A DNA stretch of 64,000 nt, taken from Thermoproteota archaeon. Lineage in GTDB: Archaea > Thermoproteota > Thermoprotei_A > Sulfolobales > Pyrodictiaceae. Location: positions 1 through 64,000 of the forward strand of contig JAADEY010000019.1 of the NCBI GenBank assembly GCA_013153145.1. Direction: 5' to 3'. Positions 24,482 through 32,973 of this stretch are shown here, one piece after another. Numbering within the stretch: position 1 is the first letter of the stretch; every line of letters starts with the position of its first letter. The position numbers and the translations under genes were made by a program. The notes under the pieces were generated by a model, which searched no databases, was not told where the DNA came from, and worked only from the letters and a program-made list of their open reading frames with translations.

Positions 24482-27017
24482 GCTCCTCCCCGCCATGCTC
24501 CTTAAACAAGTCTGTTGCCTCGAGACCTACGGGTGACCGTTCATCCTTTCCATAATAATGCTCAAGCACTCTGCGCGCTATACGCTTCATTAGCACCATT
24601 AAGTTGTATGGTTTGGTGTTCAGTTCCTCGGCTATCTTGCCCCAGGGCTTGCCCTGCAACGCCTTGGCGGTGAGTAGGTATTCCTCTTTCCACGACAAGT
24701 GTAGGCCGCCGGTCTTAGGATAGCTATACCAGTAGAATCTAGCATAGTCGTGCATCACGTCGCACATAGCCTCGTAAGTCATAGGGCCATACGCGTATAT
24801 CCAGAGCCTATCAACCTGTATCTCGCTCAGCGGCGGCCTCCTATCCTCATAAACCTTTACTGGCTCACCGGCCTTCATAATCATTATCGCTACCTCCGTC
24901 TCAAGGTCATGGTAGGTATCGTGAAGGCTCTCGATCAGCTTCCTCTTAAACTCTCTATTAGCCAGCTCGGTGAGCCGCTTCATGATATCAGAGATCGGGT
25001 TGAGGACTAGGATGGTGTATTCGCCGCTGACAGGGTTCCTATCCGGCGACATGTGGACTGGCAGGAACCCGTTCTTGAGCCAGAAGTTTAGCAGCTTCTC
25101 GTTAACGCCGAAGCCGCTTCCAACCCAGTCGAGCCTCTGGAGGCTCTTGGCCTCTTCATAGACGTTCTTGAGCATGAATGAGCCTATGCCCTTCCCCTGC
25201 ACCTTGGGGTGTGTCGCTATGCGTACTATCCTCCAACCCACTAGCCTCCCGAACTCTCTCACTCTGAAGTGCTTAAGCATACGGTCCGGGATGATGTTGC
25301 CGGGTATCTTCTCCCCGCGAAGTAGCTCATCGATGGTGTCGTCATCGAGGGCCCCCTCACGTGCTATCTGTGCCGCGCATACTATCTTGCCGGAGGGCAC
25401 CCTAACGGCTCTAATGAGGTGGTGTGGTGCGTCGGCAAGTATGCCTAGGTCGTCGGGCTCGTTGCGGTAATGCGCTATAACGTATATGCCGAAGAGCTGT
25501 CGAAGCGTCTCCTCTCCCTCTGGGCTGAAGAGCCAGTTTGGATCGAGTTTCAAGTATTCAAGCTTGCCCTCCTCAATCGCCTTGAGGTCGTCCTTGTCGA
25601 GCTCGGCCGGCTCAGCGTTTAGCAGCAGTGCATTAAACAGCCACTCCTCTATCGGGTCGTTTGGAGCATATCTTATCGGTTCATGCATTTCAACTTCTAT
25701 GAGCTCCGTACGCGGATCGCTCCTTATCGCTGATAGGAACCTTACCGAGAAGCCCCTGCCGGCGCCCTCGTAGCCGTGGATTGTTGTTGCGAAGATTAGT
25801 CTACGGTGCCTCTTCCAAATCTTGTGTAGTAGTGGTACATAGACGCCTGCAGCCTCGTCGACGACTACTATGTCTCCGCGTATCTTGGTTGCCTCCAGTG
25901 GGCTCCAGTACTCGATGCTGAACCTATCACTGTACAGCTCGATTATCTTGCCTCCCCGTTCCACGGTTGACGCATCTAAGCCCACGGCCTCTGCCGCCTT
26001 CTGTGCAAGGGCGAAGAACGACTGCACGCTTGTCGGGCTAGGCGCTGTTAGGAGTACTCTGACCTTTCTCTTCTGCTTCATGAATACCTTGATTAAGCCT
26101 ATAACGGCTATTCCAACTGCACATGACTTACCGCGGCCCCTATCAGCTGTTATTACTATTGCTTTTCTCTTTTTCTTGGGGACTTCTACGAGCTCCTCTA
26201 TAGTCTTTATGACCTTTACCTGGTCTTGCGTCAAAGCGAGCTCATATAGTTCTCTTGGAAAGATGGTTTCATCGGGTATTCGGATCTCGGGTCTTGTATA
26301 TGCAGACTCCTTGATAGGCTTCATGTGTATTATGTCATCGTCCACGGCATCGTAGATGTATATTCCTTTATGCTGCTTCAACTTCATCTTGAACCATTTG
26401 ATGAAAATGTGGCGGGTTGTCTTGTAGCCGGGTACGAGGAGGTTCCTCTTGAATATCGTCATCCAGGTATCCCATTTCTCCCATGGCGGGATGAGGAATA
26501 CGATTACACCACCGCCTTCAACCACATCTACGAGTCTGCCTACATCGTTTGGTTTTAGATCATTGTAAAGGTCTAGGACTAGGCCTTGGAATGTTGTGCC
26601 GAGGTATCGGTCGCTCTCCTCGTACCTGGCGATTGTTATCTTCGAGACAACGGCCCTTGACTTTATAGCCCGCTTTATGATCTCCTTTCTTAGCTTCGCG
26701 TCCTTAAACTCGTCGTGGAACATGTAGAGTATATTGATTTCCTTCCCTGCTACGTGGCGGCGGACGTACTTATCAACCCGTAGTAGCAGTGCGGCGCCGA
26801 GGACACCATGCACTGCTGGGTCGTCTGCACTTATGACGACGAGTCTTCGGTGCCGGGCCTTTATAGCGTTTTTCAAATCCTTTATGAAGGTGTTTAAAAG
26901 CTTCTTGTAGGTGTTTGGGAGGTAGTCATCTATATGGCGTACATAGTGCTGTGCCATATCCTCTATATCCTTCTTGGTCAGCTCCTCGATGTTGACTCCT
27001 TCCTCGAGTAGCCGCAA
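24441..27017 (-). CDS. tmcA: tRNA(Met) cytidine acetyltransferase (TmcA/Kre33 type)
   Basis: 858 residues. Order of domains: an N-terminal TmcA domain (to about 260), a RecD-like ATPase with Walker A ITADRGRGKS (about 289-298) and VVDEAAG (about 380-386), a GNAT acetyltransferase domain with IATHPKVQGKGIGSFML (about 610-630), and a C-terminal RNA-binding region ending in an acidic tail. The enzyme uses acetyl-CoA and ATP to form N4-acetylcytidine in RNA; in hyperthermophiles ac4C is abundant in rRNA and tRNA. It lies upstream of rtcB on the same strand but with 104 bp between, so it may have its own promoter. Confidence 0.95.
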   Translation of the reverse strand: MRLLEEGVNIEELTKKDIEDMAQHYVRHIDDYLPNTYKKLLNTFIKDLKNAIKARHRRLVVISADDPAVHGVLGAALLLRVDKYVRRHVAGKEINILYMFHDEFKDAKLRKEIIKRAIKSRAVVSKITIARYEESDRYLGTTFQGLVLDLYNDLKPNDVGRLVDVVEGGGVIVFLIPPWEKWDTWMTIFKRNLLVPGYKTTRHIFIKWFKMKLKQHKGIYIYDAVDDDIIHMKPIKESAYTRPEIRIPDETIFPRELYELALTQDQVKVIKTIEELVEVPKKKRKAIVITADRGRGKSCAVGIAVIGLIKVFMKQKRKVRVLLTAPSPTSVQSFFALAQKAAEAVGLDASTVERGGKIIELYSDRFSIEYWSPLEATKIRGDIVVVDEAAGVYVPLLHKIWKRHRRLIFATTIHGYEGAGRGFSVRFLSAIRSDPRTELIEVEMHEPIRYAPNDPIEEWLFNALLLNAEPAELDKDDLKAIEEGKLEYLKLDPNWLFSPEGEETLRQLFGIYVIAHYRNEPDDLGILADAPHHLIRAVRVPSGKIVCAAQIAREGALDDDTIDELLRGEKIPGNIIPDRMLKHFRVREFGRLVGWRIVRIATHPKVQGKGIGSFMLKNVYEEAKSLQRLDWVGSGFGVNEKLLNFWLKNGFLPVHMSPDRNPVSGEYTILVLNPISDIMKRLTELANREFKRKLIESLHDTYHDLETEVAIMIMKAGEPVKVYEDRRPPLSEIQVDRLWIYAYGPMTYEAMCDVMHDYARFYWYSYPKTGGLHLSWKEEYLLTAKALQGKPWGKIAEELNTKPYNLMVLMKRIARRVLEHYYGKDERSPVGLEATDLFKEHGGEEPREAQPEPQNSEQ

Positions 27018-27121
27018 TACCGTTTCCCTCGCCGACGCCTAGTCACGCGTAGTGCGTGTTTTTGGGGCAAAAGTAGGCTGGGTTCGGCTCCCCGGATGCA
27101 TTGAAAGAATTATTGAGTTGT

Positions 27122-28576
27122 TCAGCCCTTGACGACGCCTAGCGGCCTAAGCTTGGCCACTATCTTTGCTATCTTGACCTTCTCGGCAACCTTCACGACT
27201 CTGTCAGATGGCTTGTATGCTCCTGGAGCCTCCTCGGCTATTATCCTTCTTACCGCAGCCTTCAATAATATGCCCTGCTGGGCGAGCTGCTGGACTATCT
27301 CTGAGGGCCTGTAGGTTCTGACGGCTCTCTCTCTTGACATCCAGCGGCCGGAGCCGTGAGGCGCGGTGTACCATGTCCTGGCGCCTTCAGGTACGCCGGC
27401 TAGCACGTAGCTTGGTGTGCCCATGCTGCCGGGTATGAGCACTACCTGTCCGTAGGGTCTATGATCGGCTGGTATCTCGGGGCTGCCTGGCGGGAATGCG
27501 CGTGTGGCGCCCTTACGGTGTACTATTAGCTTCTTCCGCTTCCCGTTGACGTCGTGCTCCTCTATCTTAGCTATGTTGTGTGCCACATCGTATACTATCT
27601 GTAGGCCTAGCTTGTCGGGGTCCTGGTGGAAGACCTTCTTGAAGCTCTCCCTCACCCAGTATGTTGCTAGCTGGCGGTTCGTCCACGCATAGTTGGCTGC
27701 GGCTGCCATTGCGTGTAGGTAGTCCTGCGCCTCACGTGTACTATAGGGTACGCTGGCCAGCTCCCTGTCCGGCACCCTTACGCCATACTTCCTCATTGCG
27801 CGCTCCATTATCATTAGGTAGTCGCTTGCAACCTGGTGGCCGAGGCCCCTAGAGCCCGTATGTATCATTACCATTACCTGGCCTTCATGGTCTATCCCGT
27901 ATGCCTTGGCGCGCTCGGGGTCATAGATCTTTTCGACTACCTGTATCTCTAGGAAGTGGTTGCCGCTCCCAAGGGTGCCTAGCTGCGGTGCACCCCTACG
28001 CTTAGCCCTTATGCTGACCTTGCTTGAGTCTGCAAGGCTCCAGCTACCCCTCTCCTCGATATGCTCGGGGTCATCGCTCCACCCATAGCCGCGCTGCACA
28101 GCCCACATGACGCCTTCGTCCAGCACGCGGTCAAGCTCCTGTATGCTCAGCCTTATCCTTCCTCCCCTGCCTAGGCCGCTGGGGATGTTCCGGAAGAGTT
28201 CGTCTATGAGCTCCCTTAGCTTGGGCCTCACATCGTCCGCGTCGAGGTTTGTTCTTAGGAGCCTTACGCCGCAGTTGATGTCGTATCCGACTCCTCCGGG
28301 GCTTATGACACCATCCTCGTCTATGGCGGTTGCGGCGACTCCGCCGATGGGGAATCCGTATCCCTGATGGCCGTCTGGCATTACATAGCTTGCGACCTGT
28401 ATACCTGGTAGGCATGCTATATTGGCTGCCTGCTCGAGGGTCAAGTCCTCCTTCATCTTCTTTAGGAGGTAGTCGTCAGCGAATATTATCGCTGGCACGC
28501 GCATACAGGGCTTAGCGCCTTTTGGGATCATCCACTCGTACTCGGAGACCCTCTGCAGCTTTGAGGCTACGTGCAT
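27122..28576 (-). CDS. rtcB: RNA-splicing ligase RtcB
   Basis: 484 residues, full length without intein. Diagnostic segments are VMPDGHQGYGFPIGG (about 65-79), the metal ligands GGVGYDINCGVRLL (Asp99, Cys102), GTLGSGNHFLEIQ, MIHTGSRGLGHQV and the guanylated-histidine motif TAPHGSGRWMSR. It joins 2',3'-cyclic phosphate and 5'-OH ends with GTP and Mn2+, the ligation step of archaeal tRNA splicing. The structural subunit of the tRNA splicing endonuclease is encoded 1.4 kb away on the same strand, separated by hisS. Confidence 0.97.
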   Translation of the reverse strand: MHVASKLQRVSEYEWMIPKGAKPCMRVPAIIFADDYLLKKMKEDLTLEQAANIACLPGIQVASYVMPDGHQGYGFPIGGVAATAIDEDGVISPGGVGYDINCGVRLLRTNLDADDVRPKLRELIDELFRNIPSGLGRGGRIRLSIQELDRVLDEGVMWAVQRGYGWSDDPEHIEERGSWSLADSSKVSIRAKRRGAPQLGTLGSGNHFLEIQVVEKIYDPERAKAYGIDHEGQVMVMIHTGSRGLGHQVASDYLMIMERAMRKYGVRVPDRELASVPYSTREAQDYLHAMAAAANYAWTNRQLATYWVRESFKKVFHQDPDKLGLQIVYDVAHNIAKIEEHDVNGKRKKLIVHRKGATRAFPPGSPEIPADHRPYGQVVLIPGSMGTPSYVLAGVPEGARTWYTAPHGSGRWMSRERAVRTYRPSEIVQQLAQQGILLKAAVRRIIAEEAPGAYKPSDRVVKVAEKVKIAKIVAKLRPLGVVKG

Positions 28577-28644
28577 GCTGTCCCCACCTCTCCCCTTTAA
28601 TGGTATACTCCATTGGTTTAGGCGCTCAACTTGCTTAATTAGTG

Positions 28645-29952
28645 TTACGTTGGTTTAGTCTCTGCAGCGGATAATGCAGCCACTGCTTCCTCCACGCTGC
28701 TGTATTTAGTTTGACGCCTCTCCCTAAGGTCTCTGAGGGTTACCGTGCCCTCCTTGGCCTCCTTCAAGCCTATTATTGCGGCGTGTGTGTAGCCCTCTTC
28801 GACGAGCTTCCCGAGCTTCTTAAGCACCTTCTTAGATGCATACACCACCGTGGCGGGTAGGCCTGCTTCTGTGAGGCTGTGTTGAAGTCTATAGGCGTGT
28901 AGGAGTGCTTGTGGATCCCTACCTATCACGATGACTGCGACACGGTGTGGTGGCTTCTCTATTGTCTTCTCCTCGAGGCCTAGGTGTCTGAGTGCCGCCG
29001 CTGTTCGATCTAGTCCTATTGCGAAACCGGTGCCAGGCACATCTTCGCCTCCGTAGAGGGCTATTAGGCCGCTGTACCTCCCTCCGCCAGCTATGCTTAC
29101 AGGGAAGCCGGGAACCTTCACCTCGAATATTATTCCATCGTAGTATGCGAGGCCCCTCGCGAAGGAGAGCTCTGGCTTTATCTTCGCGGCTGGCTTGTAT
29201 GCTTGGAGCAACTTTACGAATACTAGTAGGTTCTTTACCTCGTCGCTATATGGCTCCACGTTGCACTTGTCAAGCGCTTCCTCCGGGCTCCCGCTGTCCC
29301 ATAGGCATTTTACTATCTCTCTAAGCTCGTCGCCATGTCTCTCCAGGAGTTCTGTTGCTTTCTCATACTCTTTCTTATCCATGTAGTGTAGTATCCTGTC
29401 CTGCTCCTCTTCAGGTACATTGTATTTGTTGAACAGCTTCCTGTAGATTGCTATATTGTTGACGACGACCTCTATGTGTGGGAGCATTGAGAGTTTCTCA
29501 TAGTAGTCCAGCAGTATCTTTGCAACCTCTATGTCTGCCTCCAGGCCTGGTAGTCCCAGTAGCTCTACGCCTGCCTGCCAGAACTCCCTGTACCTAGCGA
29601 ACTGGGGCTCCTCGTAGCGGAAGCAGTTGACGATATAGTATAGCCTTATTGGTTTTGGTTCTCCTCTCAAGTGCTTCAAGTATATTCTGGCGATGCTTGC
29701 GGTTGCCTCCGGCCGCATTGCGACCTCGCGGCCAGCCTTGTCGCGGAAGACATACATTGTCCTCCGTATCTCCTCCCCGGATTTGAGTGCGAAGAGCTGG
29801 AAGCGTTCAAGTGTTGGCGGTATAACATACCTGTACCCCTGCAGCTCTACGAGCTCCCGGAAGATGTCTGCCAGTGCGGCGAGTAGCTTCGAGTCTGGCG
29901 GTAGAAGATCCCTGAATCCTCGGAGTGGTTCGAGGGGCAGCCTCGGCTTCAA
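28645..29952 (-). CDS. hisS: Histidyl-tRNA synthetase
   Basis: 435 residues, class II synthetase. Motif 1 region GFRDLLPPDS (about 12-21), motif 2 VNCFRYEEPQFARYREFWQ (about 108-126) with the T-I/L-x-R-x-E-A equivalent MRPEATASIAR, the HisA-type motifs GLAYYDGIIFEV and GGRYSGLIALYGG, and motif 3 GTGFAIGLDRTA are present. The C-terminal anticodon-binding domain follows after about residue 335. It charges tRNA-His. The stop of the upstream EndA-like gene overlaps its start by 4 nt, so the two form an operon. Confidence 0.96.
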   Translation of the reverse strand: MKPRLPLEPLRGFRDLLPPDSKLLAALADIFRELVELQGYRYVIPPTLERFQLFALKSGEEIRRTMYVFRDKAGREVAMRPEATASIARIYLKHLRGEPKPIRLYYIVNCFRYEEPQFARYREFWQAGVELLGLPGLEADIEVAKILLDYYEKLSMLPHIEVVVNNIAIYRKLFNKYNVPEEEQDRILHYMDKKEYEKATELLERHGDELREIVKCLWDSGSPEEALDKCNVEPYSDEVKNLLVFVKLLQAYKPAAKIKPELSFARGLAYYDGIIFEVKVPGFPVSIAGGGRYSGLIALYGGEDVPGTGFAIGLDRTAAALRHLGLEEKTIEKPPHRVAVIVIGRDPQALLHAYRLQHSLTEAGLPATVVYASKKVLKKLGKLVEEGYTHAAIIGLKEAKEGTVTLRDLRERRQTKYSSVEEAVAALSAAETKPT

Positions 29953-30509
29953 GGTATCTCCCTGGCACCTGGTGCTGCGCGGAATATTATGGGTGTATAG
30001 TAGACTATGTCCCCGTACCTGTCGACTATTGCTAGTAGGGGTGTCCAGTCGTTCTTCCTTGCCTCCTCGACGAATTCTGTGAGTTGTCTTAGGGGTATTA
30101 GCCGGTTCTCTTCAAGTACTAGGACGTAGTAGTCGTAGGCTGGCGCATTCTTTCTGCGCTTGACTAGGAAGGTGTGTGGTCTTGGTCCTCGGTGTATTAT
30201 TCTGCCTCTTCTCCTAAGGTCTATGTAGACCTCCAATTCGACCCATGCATAGGGGTTTGTGCGTGCAGATTCTGCTAGGAGTTCCTTGAAGCTCTTTTCC
30301 TCGCCGTTGACCTCTATCTTGTACCCCTTGTAGATGAGGTATAGTGCCTCTGTGAGCGTTATGCCGGTTCTGGATAGTGTCTCCTTTGTATAGCCTAGTT
30401 GTCTAGCTGCCTGCTCGGCTGTTTCATCGTCCATGGGGTATAGTGTTGTGCCGGCTGGCTTGAACCTTAGTCTCTTCTGCATAGCCTTCTTTTCCCTCCA
30501 CTCTACCAT
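29949..30509 (-). CDS. tRNA-splicing endonuclease, structural (non-catalytic) subunit
   Basis: 186 residues with the EndA two-domain layout: an N-terminal alpha/beta domain and a C-terminal domain containing YIDLRRRGRIIHRG and PLLAIVDRYGDIVYY. The catalytic Tyr-His-Lys triad expected in active subunits is missing: FLVK replaces FLVY, PAYDYY replaces the H-S-E-Y motif, and NDWTPLLAIVD has no Lys in the usual place. This fits the beta subunit of the crenarchaeal alpha2-beta2 enzyme, which shapes substrate recognition and permits cutting of introns at non-canonical positions. The catalytic subunit is not in this window. It overlaps hisS. Confidence 0.88.
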   Translation of the reverse strand: MVEWREKKAMQKRLRFKPAGTTLYPMDDETAEQAARQLGYTKETLSRTGITLTEALYLIYKGYKIEVNGEEKSFKELLAESARTNPYAWVELEVYIDLRRRGRIIHRGPRPHTFLVKRRKNAPAYDYYVLVLEENRLIPLRQLTEFVEEARKNDWTPLLAIVDRYGDIVYYTPIIFRAAPGAREIP

Positions 30510-30536
30510 CCTGTCCGTGTTGGAGGGTGGGCTTTA

Positions 30537-31625
30537 TTGGAAGATATCGCGTCTAGGTTGAAGGTTAAGCCGCTCTGGTTTGATGATGCTGAGAGGAAGT
30601 TTGTGTGGCTTGATACGCGTCTCCTGCCGTGGGAGGAGGTATATAGGTCTACGACGGATTACCGGAGGGTTGCGAGGGCTATTAAGGATATGGAGATACG
30701 TGGTGCGCCGGCGATCGGTGTCTCTGCAGCATTCGGCATGGCACTTGCAGCCATATACTCTGGTGCAGGCACAGTGGAGGAGTTGTTGAAGAAGCTTGAG
30801 GAGGCGAAGAGGGTACTAGCATCTACCCGTCCTACAGCCTATAACCTCTTCTGGGCCCTTGAGAGGGTGTGGCGTAGGGCTGTTGAGGCGGCGTCAGGCA
30901 CTAGTAAGGTCTCAGAGGTTGTTGAGGCTGTCCTTGCTGAGGCGAAGGAGATCTACTATGAGGATATAAGACAGAACATGGCTATAGGGAGGTATGGCGC
31001 GGAACTCATAGAGGATGGCGATACAATTCTAACTCATTGTAACGCTGGAGCGCTTGCAACCGCGGGTTACGGAACTGCCCTCGGCGTTATTAGGGCGGCT
31101 GTTGAGCAGGGTAAGAGGATTAAGGTCTTCGCCACGGAGACCAGACCTCTCCTTCAGGGTGCAAGGCTTACTGTCTGGGAGCTTATGAAGGAGGGTGTCG
31201 ATGTGACTCTGATAACGGACAACATGGTTGGCTACGTTATGAGTAAGGGCATGATAGATAAAGTTGTTGTTGGAGCTGATAGGATAACCGTTGACGGGTA
31301 TGTTGCAAACAAGATAGGTACATACATGATAGCGTTGGCGGCTAATAGGCATGGCATACCATTCTATGTTGCCGCCCCGACATCAACATTTGACCCTAAC
31401 CTGCGGGGGCCTAGCATACCCATTGAGGAGCGTGACCCATCGGAGGTCTATACGGTTCTAGGGAGGCTACGCATAGCACCCGAGGGCGTGAAGGCGTATA
31501 ACCCGGCTTTCGATATAACGCCGCCGGAGCTTGTGACAGCAATAATCACTGAGAAGGGTGTCGTGACGCCGCCGTATGTAGAGTCCATACCGAGGCTATT
31601 AGGGCTAGGTGCTAGGCGAGGGTAA
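30537..31625 (+). CDS. mtnA: S-methyl-5-thioribose-1-phosphate isomerase (MtnA / aIF2B-like family)
   Basis: 362 residues. Family motifs: MEIRGAPAIGVSAAFGMAL (about 52-70), the catalytic cysteine in LTHCNAGALATAGYGTA (about 165-181), ETRPLLQGARLT and the catalytic aspartate in VVVGADRITVDGYVANKIGT. It isomerises methylthioribose 1-phosphate to methylthioribulose 1-phosphate in methionine salvage. Ribose-1,5-bisphosphate isomerase is the nearest alternative, but the GYGTALG/ETRPLLQG context favours MtnA. Start TTG 30537, divergent from the EndA-like gene with only 27 bp between the starts. Confidence 0.92.
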   Translation: MEDIASRLKVKPLWFDDAERKFVWLDTRLLPWEEVYRSTTDYRRVARAIKDMEIRGAPAIGVSAAFGMALAAIYSGAGTVEELLKKLEEAKRVLASTRPTAYNLFWALERVWRRAVEAASGTSKVSEVVEAVLAEAKEIYYEDIRQNMAIGRYGAELIEDGDTILTHCNAGALATAGYGTALGVIRAAVEQGKRIKVFATETRPLLQGARLTVWELMKEGVDVTLITDNMVGYVMSKGMIDKVVVGADRITVDGYVANKIGTYMIALAANRHGIPFYVAAPTSTFDPNLRGPSIPIEERDPSEVYTVLGRLRIAPEGVKAYNPAFDITPPELVTAIITEKGVVTPPYVESIPRLLGLGARRG

Positions 31626-32973
31626 CCATTGTTGCAGCGATGCCTGCGAGTGAGATGAGGGGCGGTGAGAGCGCTAGGAGTGGGCTTGATCTCGTCACAG
31701 CGGCTATGGCGGCTGCGGCTGCGTCCAGCACTATTATAATGCTCATGAATGTTATTTTGAGCAATGGCTCTGAGGGCACACTTATGATCTGCTCAAGTCC
31801 AGGCATGAAGCCGTACTGTGTGCCTACCTCTGAGGCGGCTCCGGGCAGGAGGGGTTTGGTCATATAGCTGCAATAGGTCTTGATAGATGCTATCATTACT
31901 ATTACTGCCAGAGCCAGTATTACCTCATAGAACAAGCCCCTATTATTCAAGCCTGTTATGAAGGTTCTCATTCTCGATAGGAGGCTTGAGGCTGTCGTTA
32001 TCGCTCTTGACGCCTCTGCGCCACTCCTAACCAGCACCGCTAGGAACTTCTTCACAATGCCCGTTAGAGGGTCTTCACGTACAGCATAGGATGGCTCAAG
32101 CCCTGTTCGCAACACATATGATAATGCGAGCAGGCGAGGGTTTGCACGCAGCCTCTCTAGTACAACTTGCGTATCCAGTCTAACCCCTGTTCTAACTTCA
32201 TCAGCTATTACTTCAAGGAAGGATGTTATATCATCGAGTACCCTAAGCTCCATCCTAATTTTATACATTATGTACACGGCTATGACGAGTCCTGGGATGA
32301 GCAGTGCTAGGGCTGGTGTGAGCCCCATGTATAGGTAGACAGCATAGCCTGCCAGGGAGAGTGCCCAGGAGACTGAGGAGAGCAGGGTCATTGTCTTGTC
32401 GGGTAGTCCTAGGTAAATGTTGAGTGAGGGGGTCTGTAGGTAGAATCCTGCCGCTAGCATCAAGCCTCCCATTGCAAGGGTCATTGTGGCGATTGTCGCG
32501 ATGCTGTTTAGGTTGAGGAAGAGTATGCTCAGCATCAGCATGGTAGACGAGAGGACTACGACTTCAAGAAGTGTATTGACTAGTTCCCCCCTATCTTCTA
32601 TGAATCTATCGACGCGGTGAAGGAATGTCTGTGACCAGGTCTCGAGGAAGTCTATCATATCACCACTTATCCTGAGTACTTGTGCGTAGCTTGCTAGGAG
32701 GCTGCTGACAGGCTCGTCGACGCGTTTTGCTATGCTCAGCAGCGCGGTGCCTGGGTCAATATTCCTCCTCACTAGATCCTTGAGCTCGTCTCCCAGGCGG
32801 CAGTAGCTCTTAAGCATCTTGCAGAGGCTCCGATCCTCTACGAGGCCGAGGAAAGCGTCGACTATGCTGAGTCTGCCGGAGTGGTATGCGAGTGCGTAGA
32901 GTAGGAAGAGGGGGGTTTCGAGGAATACTCTAACTTTGTTGAGTCTTAGGGTCTTACTTCTCCGTCTCAGCAT
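31612..32973 (-). CDS. Archaeal type IV pilus assembly membrane protein (TadC/ArlJ-like)
   Basis: 453 residues. Several hydrophobic segments alternate with soluble helical stretches: a pair near 145-200 (VVLSSTMLMLSILFLNL and following), a pair near 215-260, and C-terminal ones at about 345-365, 410-430 and 435-453. This is the pattern of GSPII_F/TadC platform proteins, which sit in the membrane beneath the pilus and work with the secretion ATPase. The start overlaps the ATPase stop by 20 nt. Low sequence conservation is normal for this family, so the call rests on topology plus context. It overlaps the mtnA 3' end by 14 nt. Confidence 0.82.
   Translation of the reverse strand: MLRRRSKTLRLNKVRVFLETPLFLLYALAYHSGRLSIVDAFLGLVEDRSLCKMLKSYCRLGDELKDLVRRNIDPGTALLSIAKRVDEPVSSLLASYAQVLRISGDMIDFLETWSQTFLHRVDRFIEDRGELVNTLLEVVVLSSTMLMLSILFLNLNSIATIATMTLAMGGLMLAAGFYLQTPSLNIYLGLPDKTMTLLSSVSWALSLAGYAVYLYMGLTPALALLIPGLVIAVYIMYKIRMELRVLDDITSFLEVIADEVRTGVRLDTQVVLERLRANPRLLALSYVLRTGLEPSYAVREDPLTGIVKKFLAVLVRSGAEASRAITTASSLLSRMRTFITGLNNRGLFYEVILALAVIVMIASIKTYCSYMTKPLLPGAASEVGTQYGFMPGLEQIISVPSEPLLKITFMSIIIVLDAAAAAIAAVTRSSPLLALSPPLISLAGIAATMVTLA

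Noticed and set aside
27046-27060. Inverted repeat CACGC...GCGTG between tmcA and rtcB
   Set aside because: Only 5-bp arms, as expected by chance in GC-rich sequence.
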